NCBI GenBank assembly: GCA_016841765.1
Contig: JAENYN010000005.1
Coordinates: forward strand, 1-64,000
Direction: 5' to 3'
Source of the DNA: Guptibacillus hwajinpoensis
GTDB lineage: Bacteria; Bacillota; Bacilli; Bacillales; Bacillaceae_O
DNA: 64,000 bases
The position numbers and the translations under genes were made by a program. The notes under the pieces are model-generated. The model did no database searches, was not told where the DNA came from, and saw only the letters and a list, made by a program, of their open reading frames with translations. This document shows, in pieces, positions 26,163 through 34,819 of the stretch. The number at the start of each line of letters is the position of its first letter. Within the stretch, counting starts at the first letter, position 1.

Positions 26163-26412
26163 AAATGCGCAAGGCGCCTGCTTAGCGGCGTACGCATAAG
26201 CGGGGGTACCCGCAGGAAGGCGGCCTTTCCTTCCGGAGGGGATCACCGCTTATGACGATAGCCGCTGGCGCCTGGAGCTGGATGAACAAAAGCGCAGGGC
26301 GCCCGCTTAGCGGCGTACGCATAAGCGGGGGTACCCGCAGGAAGGTGATCTTTCCTTCCGGAGGGGATCACCGCTTATGACAATAGCCGCTGGCGCCTGG
26401 AGCTGGATGACT
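26163..26412. repeat. Two tandem copies of a 125-bp element
   Basis: Units 26163-26287 and 26288-26412 differ at only a few bases. Each starts with GCGCARGGCGCC.GCTTAGCGGCG and ends with GCCGCTGGCGCCTGGAGCTGGATGA, so the ends are partly complementary. Internal palindromes surround GGTACC and GGAAGG...CCTTCC. It resembles intergenic elements common in Bacillus genomes. It lies between convergent hit and the YGSN gene. A deletion derivative is at 43142. Confidence 0.88.
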
Positions 26413-26460
26413 CCCTTCTGGCTTTTTATCCACAACCCAAAAATTTTATCGTCTCTTAAC

Positions 26461-26491
26461 AACAAAAACGGCCGGACTGGCCGTTTTTGTT
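26461..26491. terminator. Bidirectional terminator between convergent genes
   Basis: AACAAAAACGGCC/GGCCGTTTTTGTT with loop GGACT; T-runs on both strands. A second palindrome GCCTGGC/GCCAGGC lies at 26506-26528, closer to the minus-strand stop. Confidence 0.85.
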
Positions 26492-26547
26492 ATCCGCCTG
26501 AATGAATTGCCTGGCATTTGCCAGGCAACCATACCGAAGCGGGAGCA

Positions 26548-27441
26548 TCATCCCTCTTTGAATGTACTTTCGATGCTGTACATGGTAAGGAGTTCTCCTG
26601 ATGTTTCCCAATCGGGGTGGTTGAATAGTTCTTCTGACTGCTTCAGCAATTCATTGACCCTGAATTTGAAGTCGATGTCCCAGCGCAACGAGTGAATGAA
26701 TTCTTCACGTGTTCCGTTGAACTTCATTTCATCTTTAAGCCGGTTGATCATATCCGATTCCCATACGGAAGGCAAAGGCGAGTTTCCAGGTATATCTTTG
26801 TACCGGGTCATCGTGCCGTCCCATTTAAGCGCCTTCGGATAATAATATGCATACAGGGTATCGAATATCTGACCGTTTTCCAGGACAACTTTTTTTCCTG
26901 TGTGCTTTCTGAGCTCGTATGAAGCTTCCGTCCTGTTCACAAGCTCCAGTTGGTTGCGGTCCACAAGTGTCACCCACACTTCAGTTTCTGCCCCTTTTAC
27001 TGGTGCGATAACCGCAGGCAGGGCTCCGTATGGGGCCAGAAAGCTTCCGTACACAATATCCGAATCCGTAATCGTGCTGCGGATGGCAATGAACGGGTCA
27101 TTCAGGCTCGGATCCAATGAAAATTTATACTGAAGCTGGGCCAGGCATACATTCGAACCGTAAGCGACGACCGGAACCCTGTCTTCCAAATGCGGGAAAT
27201 TATACCGGTCAAGATAAGCAGCCAGCTCTGCCTGCTCAAAGCCTGCAGTGACAAGCGACCCGGCAATTTCATTATTTGCAGAAAGATGGATGGCCGACTT
27301 TTCAAGCGGCTGGCCCTTTTTCAGCTCGAGACGGTGAGCCTGTCCATTATGAAAAACGAAGGACGAAGAGGGACGTGGGCCGGGATAAATATCGGGATGA
27401 TCATAAGGGCTCAGGTGAATTGGTTTGTTGTTGCGGTACAA
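26548..27441 (-). CDS. Gamma-glutamylcyclotransferase-like (YGSN) protein
   Basis: Product of 297 aa, family not certain. Residues 91-97 read VVAYGSN, the hallmark of the gamma-glutamylcyclotransferase fold, and a later NRTEASYELRK segment resembles the D/E-x-x-E...Y region of that fold. The N-terminal ~85 residues and a long C-terminal part (about 215-297) are additional, so the protein is much longer than simple cyclotransferases (~120-190 aa). The start is TTG, supported by AAAGGAG nine bases upstream. It lies between hit and serC on the opposite strand to both. Confidence 0.7.
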   Translation of the reverse strand: MYRNNKPIHLSPYDHPDIYPGPRPSSSFVFHNGQAHRLELKKGQPLEKSAIHLSANNEIAGSLVTAGFEQAELAAYLDRYNFPHLEDRVPVVAYGSNVCLAQLQYKFSLDPSLNDPFIAIRSTITDSDIVYGSFLAPYGALPAVIAPVKGAETEVWVTLVDRNQLELVNRTEASYELRKHTGKKVVLENGQIFDTLYAYYYPKALKWDGTMTRYKDIPGNSPLPSVWESDMINRLKDEMKFNGTREEFIHSLRWDIDFKFRVNELLKQSEELFNHPDWETSGELLTMYSIESTFKEG

Positions 27442-27584
27442 GCTGAAAAACTCCTTTCGATTTTAACTGACATTTTTAAATATTGAAAAACATGATAGTC
27501 CATATCACTATTTCATGATACGATATAGAAAACCTTCTGCTTTATTATGATAAAGCAATTCTTTGAAGAAAGGAATGTCGATCA

Positions 27585-28667
27585 ATGAAACGCGCTTACA
27601 ATTTTAACGCAGGACCCGCTGCATTACCGGCAGAAGTTTTGACACAGGCCCAGGAAGAACTGCTTGATTTCCAGGGAACCGGAATGTCTGTCATGGAACT
27701 GAGCCATCGCAGCAAAGCATATGAAGCGGTCCACGAAGAAACGAAAGCATTGCTCAGAGAACATTACCGCCTGCCGGATGACTATGACATCCTTTTTTTG
27801 CAGGGCGGCGCCAGCATGCAGTTCGCGATGATTCCTATGAATTTCCTGCAGGCAGGCAAGCTGGGAGCATACGCACTCACTGGCTCCTGGTCCGAAAAAG
27901 CGCTCAAAGAAGCAAAGCTTGCCGGTGAAACAGCTGTCATCGCCAGCGGTAAGGAAGGCGGATACCGTTCCATCCCAAATCCGCAGCTTTCCATCCCTGA
28001 TGAATCTGCTTATGTACACATCACGACAAACAATACAATTTACGGCACACAGTGGCATGACATGCCTGATACCGGGAACGTACCGCTGTTTGCAGATATG
28101 TCCAGTGATATTCTCAGCAGGGAGCTCCCGATCGAACGGTTTTCACTCATCTATGCCGGTGCCCAGAAAAACATGGGTCCTTCAGGCGTGACGGTCGTCA
28201 TCTTGAAAAAAGAATTGCTTGATCGGATTAATGGCGGCCTGCCGACAATGCTCGATTACCGCACGCATGCTGAAAAGAAATCTCTTTACAACACACCTCC
28301 GACATTTTCAATTTATATGATGAATCTTATCCTTAAATGGATCAAGCGAAACGGCGGATTGGCCGGAATTGAACAGACAAACCGGAAAAAATCTGCGCTG
28401 ATTTATGATGCGATTGATGGCAGCGGTGGATTTTATACCGGCCATGCCGACAAAAACAGCCGTTCATTTATGAATATCACCTTTACGCTGCCAGATGAAA
28501 CATTGACCGAAGCATTCCTGCAAGAAGCAAAAGAACAGGGATTCAGCGGCCTAAACGGCCATCGTTCAATCGGGGGCTGCCGTGCTTCTGCTTATAATGC
28601 TGTCAGTATGGAAGCCTGTGAAGCGCTGAGTAACTTCATGGTCGGATTCCAGCGGCGCCATCAATGA
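27585..28667 (+). CDS. serC: Phosphoserine aminotransferase
   Basis: Product of 360 aa, class V aminotransferase. PLP-binding Lys195 lies in YAGAQKNMGPSG and the N-terminal NFNAGPAALP is the family signature. It converts 3-phosphohydroxypyruvate and glutamate to phosphoserine in serine synthesis, and can act in pyridoxine synthesis. AAAGGA lies upstream of the ATG. It precedes trpP as in B. subtilis but is separated from it by a promoter. Confidence 0.97.
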   Translation: MKRAYNFNAGPAALPAEVLTQAQEELLDFQGTGMSVMELSHRSKAYEAVHEETKALLREHYRLPDDYDILFLQGGASMQFAMIPMNFLQAGKLGAYALTGSWSEKALKEAKLAGETAVIASGKEGGYRSIPNPQLSIPDESAYVHITTNNTIYGTQWHDMPDTGNVPLFADMSSDILSRELPIERFSLIYAGAQKNMGPSGVTVVILKKELLDRINGGLPTMLDYRTHAEKKSLYNTPPTFSIYMMNLILKWIKRNGGLAGIEQTNRKKSALIYDAIDGSGGFYTGHADKNSRSFMNITFTLPDETLTEAFLQEAKEQGFSGLNGHRSIGGCRASAYNAVSMEACEALSNFMVGFQRRHQ

Positions 28668-28694
28668 AATTTTCAGAAAATGAGCGGTTAACGG

Positions 28695-28723
28695 TTCCCA
28701 TTCGATTGTTGAAATGATATAAT
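28695..28723 (+). promoter_or_regulatory. Candidate promoter of trpP
   Basis: TTCCCA (28695-28700), 17-base spacer, TATAAT (28718-28723), 77 bp before the trpP start. Confidence 0.5.
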
Positions 28724-28773
28724 ACCTTTACCCTCGCAGCAGGCAACAGTGCACTGTTGGAGGGATACCAGGT

Positions 28774-28813
28774 TAGTACGAGAAGAGGAGAGATGAGGAA
28801 ATGAAAATGAGAG
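28774..28813 (+). promoter_or_regulatory. TRAP-binding site overlapping the trpP start
   Basis: A TAG triplet at 28774 and GAG triplets at 28780, 28785, 28790 and 28795 are spaced by 2-3 bases, with further GAGs at 28809 and 28811 inside the coding start. This overlaps the Shine-Dalgarno region, as known for B. subtilis trpP, where tryptophan-bound TRAP blocks translation. Confidence 0.78.
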
Positions 28814-29325
28814 AACTTGTGTCGATTGCGCTTTTGATTGGAATGGGTGCTGTATTGCATGCCATCATGCCGCCGATTTTCTTCGGCATGAAACCGGATA
28901 TGCTGCTTACGATGATGTTTTTGGCAATCATGCTGTTTCCAGGTGTAAAGAACGTCCTTCTTGCCGGGGCGGTCACTGGGTTCCTGTCAGCTATGACAAC
29001 AGGATTTCCGGGCGGGCAGCTGCCAAATATTATTGATAAGTTCATCACGGCATTCTTATTTTATCTGCTGTTCCTTGCAGCGAAGAAACTGATGGAAAAC
29101 CGTCCGGTGATGACATCAATCGGCCTTGCAATTGCCGGAACGTTAATCAGCGGAACCATTTTCCTTTTATCAGCTCTATTGATTGTCGGTCTCCCTGGCG
29201 GAGCGACATTCACACCGCTCTTTCTGGCAGTAGTATTGCCGGCAGCCGCTTTAAACAGCGTTCTTATGTTCTTTGTTTTTCCGGCAGCCTCATCAGTCAA
29301 AGGACGATTTGCAAGTACAGTATAA
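28801..29325 (+). CDS. trpP: Tryptophan transporter TrpP
   Basis: Product of 174 aa with about five membrane segments, TrpP (YhaG) family, beginning MKMRELVSIALLIGMGAVLH. It is thought to import tryptophan. The family's usual position after serC is kept. The upstream TRAP-type triplet series indicates translational repression when tryptophan is plentiful. Confidence 0.92.
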   Translation: MKMRELVSIALLIGMGAVLHAIMPPIFFGMKPDMLLTMMFLAIMLFPGVKNVLLAGAVTGFLSAMTTGFPGGQLPNIIDKFITAFLFYLLFLAAKKLMENRPVMTSIGLAIAGTLISGTIFLLSALLIVGLPGGATFTPLFLAVVLPAAALNSVLMFFVFPAASSVKGRFASTV

Positions 29326-29340
29326 CCTTTTAATCATTGA

Positions 29341-29376
29341 AAGGACCCGGAGGCTTAAGTGCCCGGGTCCTTTTTT
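29341..29376 (+). terminator. Terminator of trpP
   Basis: AAGGACCCGG...CCCGGGTCCTT followed by TTTT. Confidence 0.92.
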
Positions 29377-29396
29377 GCCGTATAGGAAGTATAAAA

Positions 29397-29491
29397 TGTC
29401 AGCAAGGGAGTATTTTGACGAAGCAGCCAATTTTAAGAATCTAGATAAGGGCAACTATGCCTCTGTCTTCGCCAATCGGCGAGTTTTCCTC
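29397..29491 (-). repeat. Dispersed ~95-bp element, copy 1 (reverse)
   Basis: The reverse complement reads GAAAACTCGCCGATTGG ... GACAGAGGCATAGTTGCCC, TTATCTAGATTCTTAAAATTGGC and CTCCCTTGCTGACA, matching copies at 34646, 43618 and 63685. It lies between the trpP terminator and the convergent 65-aa gene. Confidence 0.85.
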
Positions 29492-29581
29492 ACTGTTTTC
29501 GCTCTGTTAAGCCAGAGGAAAGTGATGACCCGGCATTTCATCCGGGCCATCCGGTCCTGTCCCTCTGTTCGGTTCTTACAT

Positions 29582-29779
29582 TCAAAATGGAAAAAATAAA
29601 TAGACGCAGGCAGCTGTTGTACTTATGAGGCCAAGAATTAAAAAACGCACCGCATTCACTTTCGCGGCCGCCCGTTTTGTTTCCGGCGCATTTCTGTTTA
29701 TTCCCACCTTGAAGTAATTAAATGCGGCATAGACAGAAAGTATACCTGTAATCAATAAACAGAAAAGGATTCCTGCCAT
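29582..29779 (-). CDS. Small two-segment membrane protein
   Basis: Predicted 65-aa protein with hydrophobic segments at about residues 2-22 and 43-64 joined by a basic loop (NAPETKRAAAKVNAVR). AAAGGGG precedes the ATG at a fair distance. I do not recognise a family. It is convergent with trpP and divergent from yhaH. Confidence 0.6.
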   Translation of the reverse strand: MAGILFCLLITGILSVYAAFNYFKVGINRNAPETKRAAAKVNAVRFLILGLISTTAACVYLFFPF

Positions 29780-29989
29780 TTATCCGGTCCCCTTTCCTTT
29801 TTATCCTATGAGTGTCTTGATTGGTTTATGTATTCGCCGCTTTAAGTTCCAAACCTCTTTTAAATACCCTGGTTTTCGCCTTTTTTAAACTCGTTTCATC
29901 TCTTTCTTAAAAGAAGGGTAATGACGTAAGAAAGCAGAATATTTATAATAATACTATAGAGTTTCATATTTGGTTGGGAGGGACAACAA

Positions 29990-30349
29990 ATGGGACAATT
30001 CAAATCACTGCTGGCTGGCATTGTTGTCGGGGGTATAACAACAGGGGCTGCAGTTTTATTCACAGCACCCCGATCGGGCAAAGAACTAAGGGGAAATATC
30101 CAGAAGTGCAGCGGCAACGTGAAAACCGCTTTTTCTGACATTAAAAAAAGCGGCATTGCCATCAAAGAGCAAGTGGAACAGACATCAAAAGAAAGCGCTG
30201 TCATCATTAAAGATTTTTCCGATGACCTGAAGAAGTCAATTGAACAGTGGAAAAGAGAAATCGAACCCCATCAGAAAAAAATCCAGGACGAGCTGAAGAA
30301 AATCGAACAAACGATGGATGACCTCGAAAAAACCGCTTCGTCCAAGTAG
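29990..30349 (+). CDS. yhaH: YtxH-domain protein YhaH
   Basis: Product of 119 aa with an N-terminal hydrophobic segment (about residues 6-26, LLAGIVVGGITTGAAVLFTAP) followed by the R-S-G-K-E-L-R motif of YtxH proteins and an amphipathic coiled-coil tail. Members are general-stress or late-growth membrane-anchored proteins of unknown role. The position between trpP and hpr matches yhaH. GGGAGG precedes the ATG. Confidence 0.85.
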   Translation: MGQFKSLLAGIVVGGITTGAAVLFTAPRSGKELRGNIQKCSGNVKTAFSDIKKSGIAIKEQVEQTSKESAVIIKDFSDDLKKSIEQWKREIEPHQKKIQDELKKIEQTMDDLEKTASSK

Positions 30350-30401
30350 ATAAAAAAACCTGACACTTCATTTTTCAATAATAAACAACAAACCGAGAAG
30401 C

Positions 30402-30432
30402 AGACCAAACCATATGTTTTGGTCTCTTCTTT
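30402..30432 (+). terminator. Terminator of yhaH
   Basis: AGACCAAAC-CATAT-GTTTTGGTCT followed by CTTCTTTTCTTT. Confidence 0.85.
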
Positions 30433-30483
30433 TCTTTAGCGAAAAGATTTATAAAAATAGCCCTTTAGAACAGGGAGTTGATT

Positions 30484-30512
30484 TGCGCTGCAGGGGCTCG
30501 CTTTCCGCGTTG
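30484..30512 (-). repeat. Fragment of the GC-rich interspersed element
   Basis: GCGCTGCAGGGGCTCGCTTTCCGCG is a diverged reverse copy of the right end of the element at 30661-30800. Confidence 0.55.
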
Positions 30513-30660
30513 CCAATAAGAATAATCGTTTGATTGTATTCTTCTATCCTATCTAGTGTATCTGGTTTTATTTCAAAGGGTGATGATCCAGTTTCCTTAA
30601 TTATTCACAGTGGCGTTGAGCATCCTATCAAAGTTGTTCATTACTTTTGCAAACTATAGT

Positions 30661-30800
30661 TTAAACCTGAGTGGATTGGAGAGGAAGGCATGAGACTCCT
30701 GCGGGACGAGCGAACAGGGAAGACCCCGCAGGCGCGAATAGCGCCGAGGAGGCTTCCCGGACGCCCCGCGGAAAGCGAATGCCTGCAGCGGAAAGGAACG
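30661..30800 (+). repeat. GC-rich interspersed element, full copy
   Basis: About 140 bp beginning AGTGGATTGGAGAGGAAGGC and ending GAATGCCTGCAGCGGAAAGG. Internal complementary pieces (CTCCTGCGGG/CCCCGCAGG and GGAAGACCCC/CCCCGCGGAAAG) allow folding. A minus-strand frame across it (30641-30919) is an artefact of base composition. Similar elements are widespread between Bacillus genes; no transposase is present. The rest of 30350-31171 shows no gene. Confidence 0.75.
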
Positions 30801-31142
30801 GATAAGTTCCAGAGAACCTCTATATCATCCCTATGACGAACAGAGCCTAAGGCTTCTCTTTCATTCAAAAGAAAATGGAGAAGGATTGCTGGTTTGTATA
30901 CAAACCTCTGCTTGAACAAATAAAACGAGGTAACTGTTTATGCACCTCTCAATCGACCGGAAGAGGCTCGACTGCTCGAAAACATAAATCACTTTCCTCG
31001 TGGGACAGATACGCACTTATGCCTGTGGGGGAAACTGGCCATGCAACGGAAATTAACTTTCCGTTTTCTAAATGCATTCCCTGATGTCATTCTTCCAATC
31101 TCCTGCTCCGCTAATTACATTAACAGAGCCATAAAAAAAGAA

Positions 31143-31168
31143 AAAAGCCGGGTTCCCCCCGGCTTTTT
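31143..31168 (-). terminator. Terminator of the opuA operon
   Basis: AAAGCCGGG/CCCGGCTTT followed on the minus strand by TTTTTTCTTTTTTT. Confidence 0.92.
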
Positions 31169-31171
31169 CTA

Positions 31172-32101
31172 TTACTCTTCTGCTTTCAAATCTTCAATTG
31201 AGTCGATATCCATATAAGATGGAACAACCAGGCCGACTTTTGCACCTTCAAGGTTCGGGCCAAGGTCTTTCACATCAGCCTTATAATCTTCCATGTAGCT
31301 GGCATGAGTAGCTGGAAGCCATGCTGCAACAATCGCATCCGCATCACCGTTAGCTACTGCAGCCCACATCGGCGCCGCTTCGACCTGGGTCATTTCAGTT
31401 TTGAAGCCCATGTCTTCAAGCACTTTCGCAATGACGTTTGTGGAAGCAATTTCTGAATCCCACGCTACATATGCAAGGTTGATTTCTTTTCCGTCAACCT
31501 TTTCTGCGCCTTTTGTCCATTCAGACACTTTATCTTCATTCTCTTTGATCCAGTTGGCTGCGGCTTCTTCAGGATCGGCCCCATCGTTGACTTCAAGCAT
31601 TACGCTTTCCATGTCAGCTGTTTCCCAATTGAACTGATCAAGAATTTTATATGCATTCGGCATATCTTCTTCCAGGCCTTTACGTGCGATGGTATGGATT
31701 TTTTCTTCACCGCCGAAGACGCCTTTCGGATCATCAAGATACTTCAAATCATACTTCGCGAATTTCCAGTGCGGCGTCCAGCCTGTAACAACAATCGCTT
31801 TTTCATCTTCGATCGCATCGCTGAGAGCCTGGGTCATGGCAGCGGATGAACTTGCCTGCAGCGTATAGCTGTCCAGCTCATATTCTTCAATAGCTTTTTC
31901 TGCAGCCTGCATTACGCCTGCTCCAGCATCAATACCGGTAATTGTGTTATCAAGCTGTTCAGCAACAGAGGCACTTTCATTTCCTTCTGAACCGCCATTC
32001 GAGCTGTTGTCAGCTTCTTCACCGCCTCCGCAGCCTGCAACGAGCAGAGACAGGGATAAGCCTGCAGTAAGTCCAAGCTTTTTCCAATTAAACTTTGGCA
32101 T
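31172..32101 (-). CDS. opuAC: OpuAC, glycine betaine-binding lipoprotein
   Basis: Product of 309 aa. The signal peptide ends in the lipobox LVAGC with Cys24, followed by a Ser/Asn/Glu-rich linker. The mature part is an OpuAC-type substrate-binding domain with several conserved Trp residues (VTGWTPHWKF, MWAAVANGDADAIVAAWLPATH) that cage the trimethylammonium group. It delivers glycine betaine to OpuAA/OpuAB for osmoprotection. Start MPKFNWKK is preferred because AAAGGGAG lies ten bases upstream. A 99-bp gap separates it from opuAB. Confidence 0.94.
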   Translation of the reverse strand: MPKFNWKKLGLTAGLSLSLLVAGCGGGEEADNSSNGGSEGNESASVAEQLDNTITGIDAGAGVMQAAEKAIEEYELDSYTLQASSSAAMTQALSDAIEDEKAIVVTGWTPHWKFAKYDLKYLDDPKGVFGGEEKIHTIARKGLEEDMPNAYKILDQFNWETADMESVMLEVNDGADPEEAAANWIKENEDKVSEWTKGAEKVDGKEINLAYVAWDSEIASTNVIAKVLEDMGFKTEMTQVEAAPMWAAVANGDADAIVAAWLPATHASYMEDYKADVKDLGPNLEGAKVGLVVPSYMDIDSIEDLKAEE

Positions 32102-32200
32102 AGTAATCAATCTCCCTTTAAAGTGTATTTGTTATATATAAGAAGGCCCGGGGAAATACCCGCGGGACTCTTCAAACGATGTGCAAAAAAGCGCTGGTTA

Positions 32201-33046
32201 TTAATCAAATTTTTGCCTGTTCAAGTTTTGTGAAATCCTGTCCAGTACAATTGCCAAAATGACAATGGCAAGCCCTGATTCGAATCCCTGGCCGGGCTCA
32301 TTCCGGGTAATGGACCTGTAGACTTCAACTCCAAGCCCTTTTGCTCCGATCATGGAAGCAATAACCACCATGGAAAGCGCAAGCATGATTGTCTGGTTGA
32401 TGCCGGCCATAATCGTCTTCTTGGCCATCGGAAGCTGCACCTTGTACAGTTTCTGGTTTCCTGTCGATCCGAAAGCATCAGCGGCTTCGATCAACTCCGG
32501 CGACACTTGCCTGATTCCCAGATTAGTAAACCTCACTGTCGGCGGCATTGCAAAAATTACCGATGCAATGATGCCTGGCACCATTCCGATTCCGAAGAAA
32601 GAGACAGCCGGAATCAAATATACGAATGCTGGCATTGTCTGCATAAAGTCCAGTATTGGCGTCACGACGTTTTCAACAATTTTGCTCTTTGCCATCCAGA
32701 TGCCGATCGGAACCCCGATGATGACGGATATCAGACTGGCCGTCAGAACAAGGGAGAGCGTCAAAATGGTGGCTTCCCAGTAACCGAGATTATCTATGAG
32801 GAATAATCCGAGCAGCACAAAAATCGGAAGTCCGATTTTCCGCTTTGCCAAAAAGAAACTGGCTGCTGCCACCACGATGATGAACAGCCAGGACGGCACG
32901 AGCAGCAACGTCGTGCTGAGCCATTCAACTAACCAATCGAGCGACTCTTTTACAGGATCAAAAAACCATGTCGCATTATCTACAAGCCACTCAACCAGGC
33001 TGTCGACCCATTTGTCGAGCGGGATTTTCGGAAACATCTCATTCAT
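32201..33046 (-). CDS. opuAB: OpuAB, glycine betaine permease
   Basis: Product of 281 aa with a long amphipathic N-terminus, then about six or seven membrane segments and the binding-protein-dependent transport loop around E-A-A-D-A-F-G-S-T. The first residues overlap the end of opuAA. ATG at 33046 is chosen over ATG at 33052 for its spacing to GAGGTG. Confidence 0.94.
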   Translation of the reverse strand: MNEMFPKIPLDKWVDSLVEWLVDNATWFFDPVKESLDWLVEWLSTTLLLVPSWLFIIVVAAASFFLAKRKIGLPIFVLLGLFLIDNLGYWEATILTLSLVLTASLISVIIGVPIGIWMAKSKIVENVVTPILDFMQTMPAFVYLIPAVSFFGIGMVPGIIASVIFAMPPTVRFTNLGIRQVSPELIEAADAFGSTGNQKLYKVQLPMAKKTIMAGINQTIMLALSMVVIASMIGAKGLGVEVYRSITRNEPGQGFESGLAIVILAIVLDRISQNLNRQKFD

Positions 33047-34232
33047 ATCCATTCACCTCATTTCCAGCCAGAACCGCAAGGACGGATCCCCTTACAACAA
33101 TGCCTTTCAGGATTTTCCCTTCAACTACGGCCACAGGTACTGGAGAATCATGGATGATATCGAATAACTCATTCAGTGGTGTATCAAGGGAAACTTGCGG
33201 GACATCTGTTTCAAGGATCGCTTTGATATCTTTTTCGCCTTCTTTAACGGCAGCAGAAGCTTTGTCAGCCGTTACGTAACCGAACAGTTCTTTTTTCCGG
33301 TTCACTGCATAGATGCTGGAAATCCCCTCATCTCTCATGCGCTGCAATGCAACCCGCGGACCGTGCTTATCCACATCGATCGTTTCGGGACGTTTCATGA
33401 CATGCTGGGCCGTAAACACTTTGGAACGGTCCACATCCTCTACGAACCTTTCGACATAGTCATTGGCCGGGTTCATCAAAATTTCCTCAGGCGTGCCAAT
33501 CTGTACGATTGCCCCGTCTTTCATCAACGCAATCCGATCGCCGATTCTGAGTGCCTCGTCCAGATCATGGGTAATGAAAATAATCGTTTTTTGCATCGCC
33601 TCCTGCAAATCCAGAAGCTCATCCTGCATTTCTTTCCGAATGAGCGGATCAAGCGCCGAAAAGGCTTCATCCATCAAAAGAACATCCGGGTCATTCGCTA
33701 GTGCCCGTGCCAACCCGACACGCTGCTGCATTCCCCCGGATAACTCGTTCGGATATTTATCCATATAGCCTCCAAGCCCTACCATCTCCAGTGACTGCTT
33801 CGCTTTTTCTATGCGATCCGCCTTTTCAACGCCCTGAACTTCAAGGCCGTACTCCGCATTTTCTAAAATGGTCCGATGCGGAAACAGGGCGAATTTCTGG
33901 AAAACCATACTCATTTTCTTCCTGCGGACATCACGAAGCTGTTGCTTATTCATGGAAGAAAGGTCTTGATCATCTATATAGATGTCTCCGGCTGTCGGTT
34001 CAATTAAGCGGTTCAACAGCCGTACAAGTGTTGATTTACCGCTCCCTGACAGTCCCATAATAACGAAGATTTCCCCTGCTTCGACCTCAAAGGAAGCCTG
34101 ATTTACGCCGACTGTCATGCCGGTTTCTTTCAAAATTTGATCTTTTGTCTTCTTTTCGTTAAGCAATTTAACTGCCATTTTCGGATTTTTTCCGAATACC
34201 TTTGTAAGATTTTCAACTGCAATCTTAGGCAT
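33039..34232 (-). CDS. opuAA: OpuAA, glycine betaine ABC ATPase
   Basis: Product of 397 aa. Walker A is GLSGSGKST (60-68), the signature is LSGGMQQRV, Walker B is [13 protein letters not shown], and tandem CBS domains occupy about residues 275-395; in OpuA-type importers these sense ionic strength or cyclic di-AMP. AAAGGGTG precedes the ATG. First gene of opuAA-AB-AC. Confidence 0.95.
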   Translation of the reverse strand: MPKIAVENLTKVFGKNPKMAVKLLNEKKTKDQILKETGMTVGVNQASFEVEAGEIFVIMGLSGSGKSTLVRLLNRLIEPTAGDIYIDDQDLSSMNKQQLRDVRRKKMSMVFQKFALFPHRTILENAEYGLEVQGVEKADRIEKAKQSLEMVGLGGYMDKYPNELSGGMQQRVGLARALANDPDVLLMDEAFSALDPLIRKEMQDELLDLQEAMQKTIIFITHDLDEALRIGDRIALMKDGAIVQIGTPEEILMNPANDYVERFVEDVDRSKVFTAQHVMKRPETIDVDKHGPRVALQRMRDEGISSIYAVNRKKELFGYVTADKASAAVKEGEKDIKAILETDVPQVSLDTPLNELFDIIHDSPVPVAVVEGKILKGIVVRGSVLAVLAGNEVNGYE

Positions 34233-34645
34233 GATCTCACACCCTTTGTTTAGCTTTGTTATTATCCCATGATCCTGCTATCTTACTATATCTTATAAAC
34301 TACGAAGAGAACAAACCGAATATTCATTGATAATTTTTCATAAAGTACGTACAGATTTTATTGTACAAACTGAGTCCCGGTCATTCTTTGAATTCCTCCA
34401 TATTCGGACATATTCCCTTAATATTTGTATATAGGGTGTAATTATCTTGTAATTATTGAAAAATTCTTTATCTTTCTTCGATTTATCTCTGCTAATGGAA
34501 AAAAACGGAATATTATGAGTCCGCGGCAGGTACATCACAAAAATTCTTGTGCTATGGGCAGAAGTAACCAGCTTATCAACAGATTTATATGTAGCGAGAC
34601 CTATTCAAACACCGGTTGATTGATCTTTGATTTATTTTCTTCAAA

Positions 34646-34743
34646 GAAAACTAGCCGATTGGCGAGCCTTCAGGCGAAGACACAGGCGTAGTTGCCCTTA
34701 TCTATATTCTAAATTGATAGCTTTAACCACTCCCTTGCTGACA
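34646..34743 (+). repeat. Dispersed ~95-bp element, copy 2
   Basis: GAAAACTAGCCGATTGGCG ... CAGGCGAAGACACAGGCG, TAGTTGCCCTTATCTATATT, and CTCCCTTGCTGACA. It lies immediately 3' of the terminator of the DUF5667-type gene. The remaining part of this gap (34233-34645) is AT-rich, must hold the opuA promoter, and shows no gene. Confidence 0.88.
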
Positions 34744-34769
34744 ATTTATGCTTTCTTATATAGGAACGA

Positions 34770-34804
34770 AAGAACTCCCGGCCATTTACCGGCCGGGAGT
34801 TCTT
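34770..34804 (-). terminator. Terminator of the DUF5667-type gene
   Basis: Stem AAGAACTCCCGGCC/GGCCGGGAGTTCTT, 14 perfect pairs; on the minus strand followed by TCGTTCC. Confidence 0.85.
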
Positions 34805-34819
34805 CAGTAATCTATTGTT

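Noticed and set aside
30641-30919. Arg/Ser-rich protein of 92 aa (minus strand)
   Set aside because: It is the antisense reading of an interspersed repeat; no ribosome binding site.
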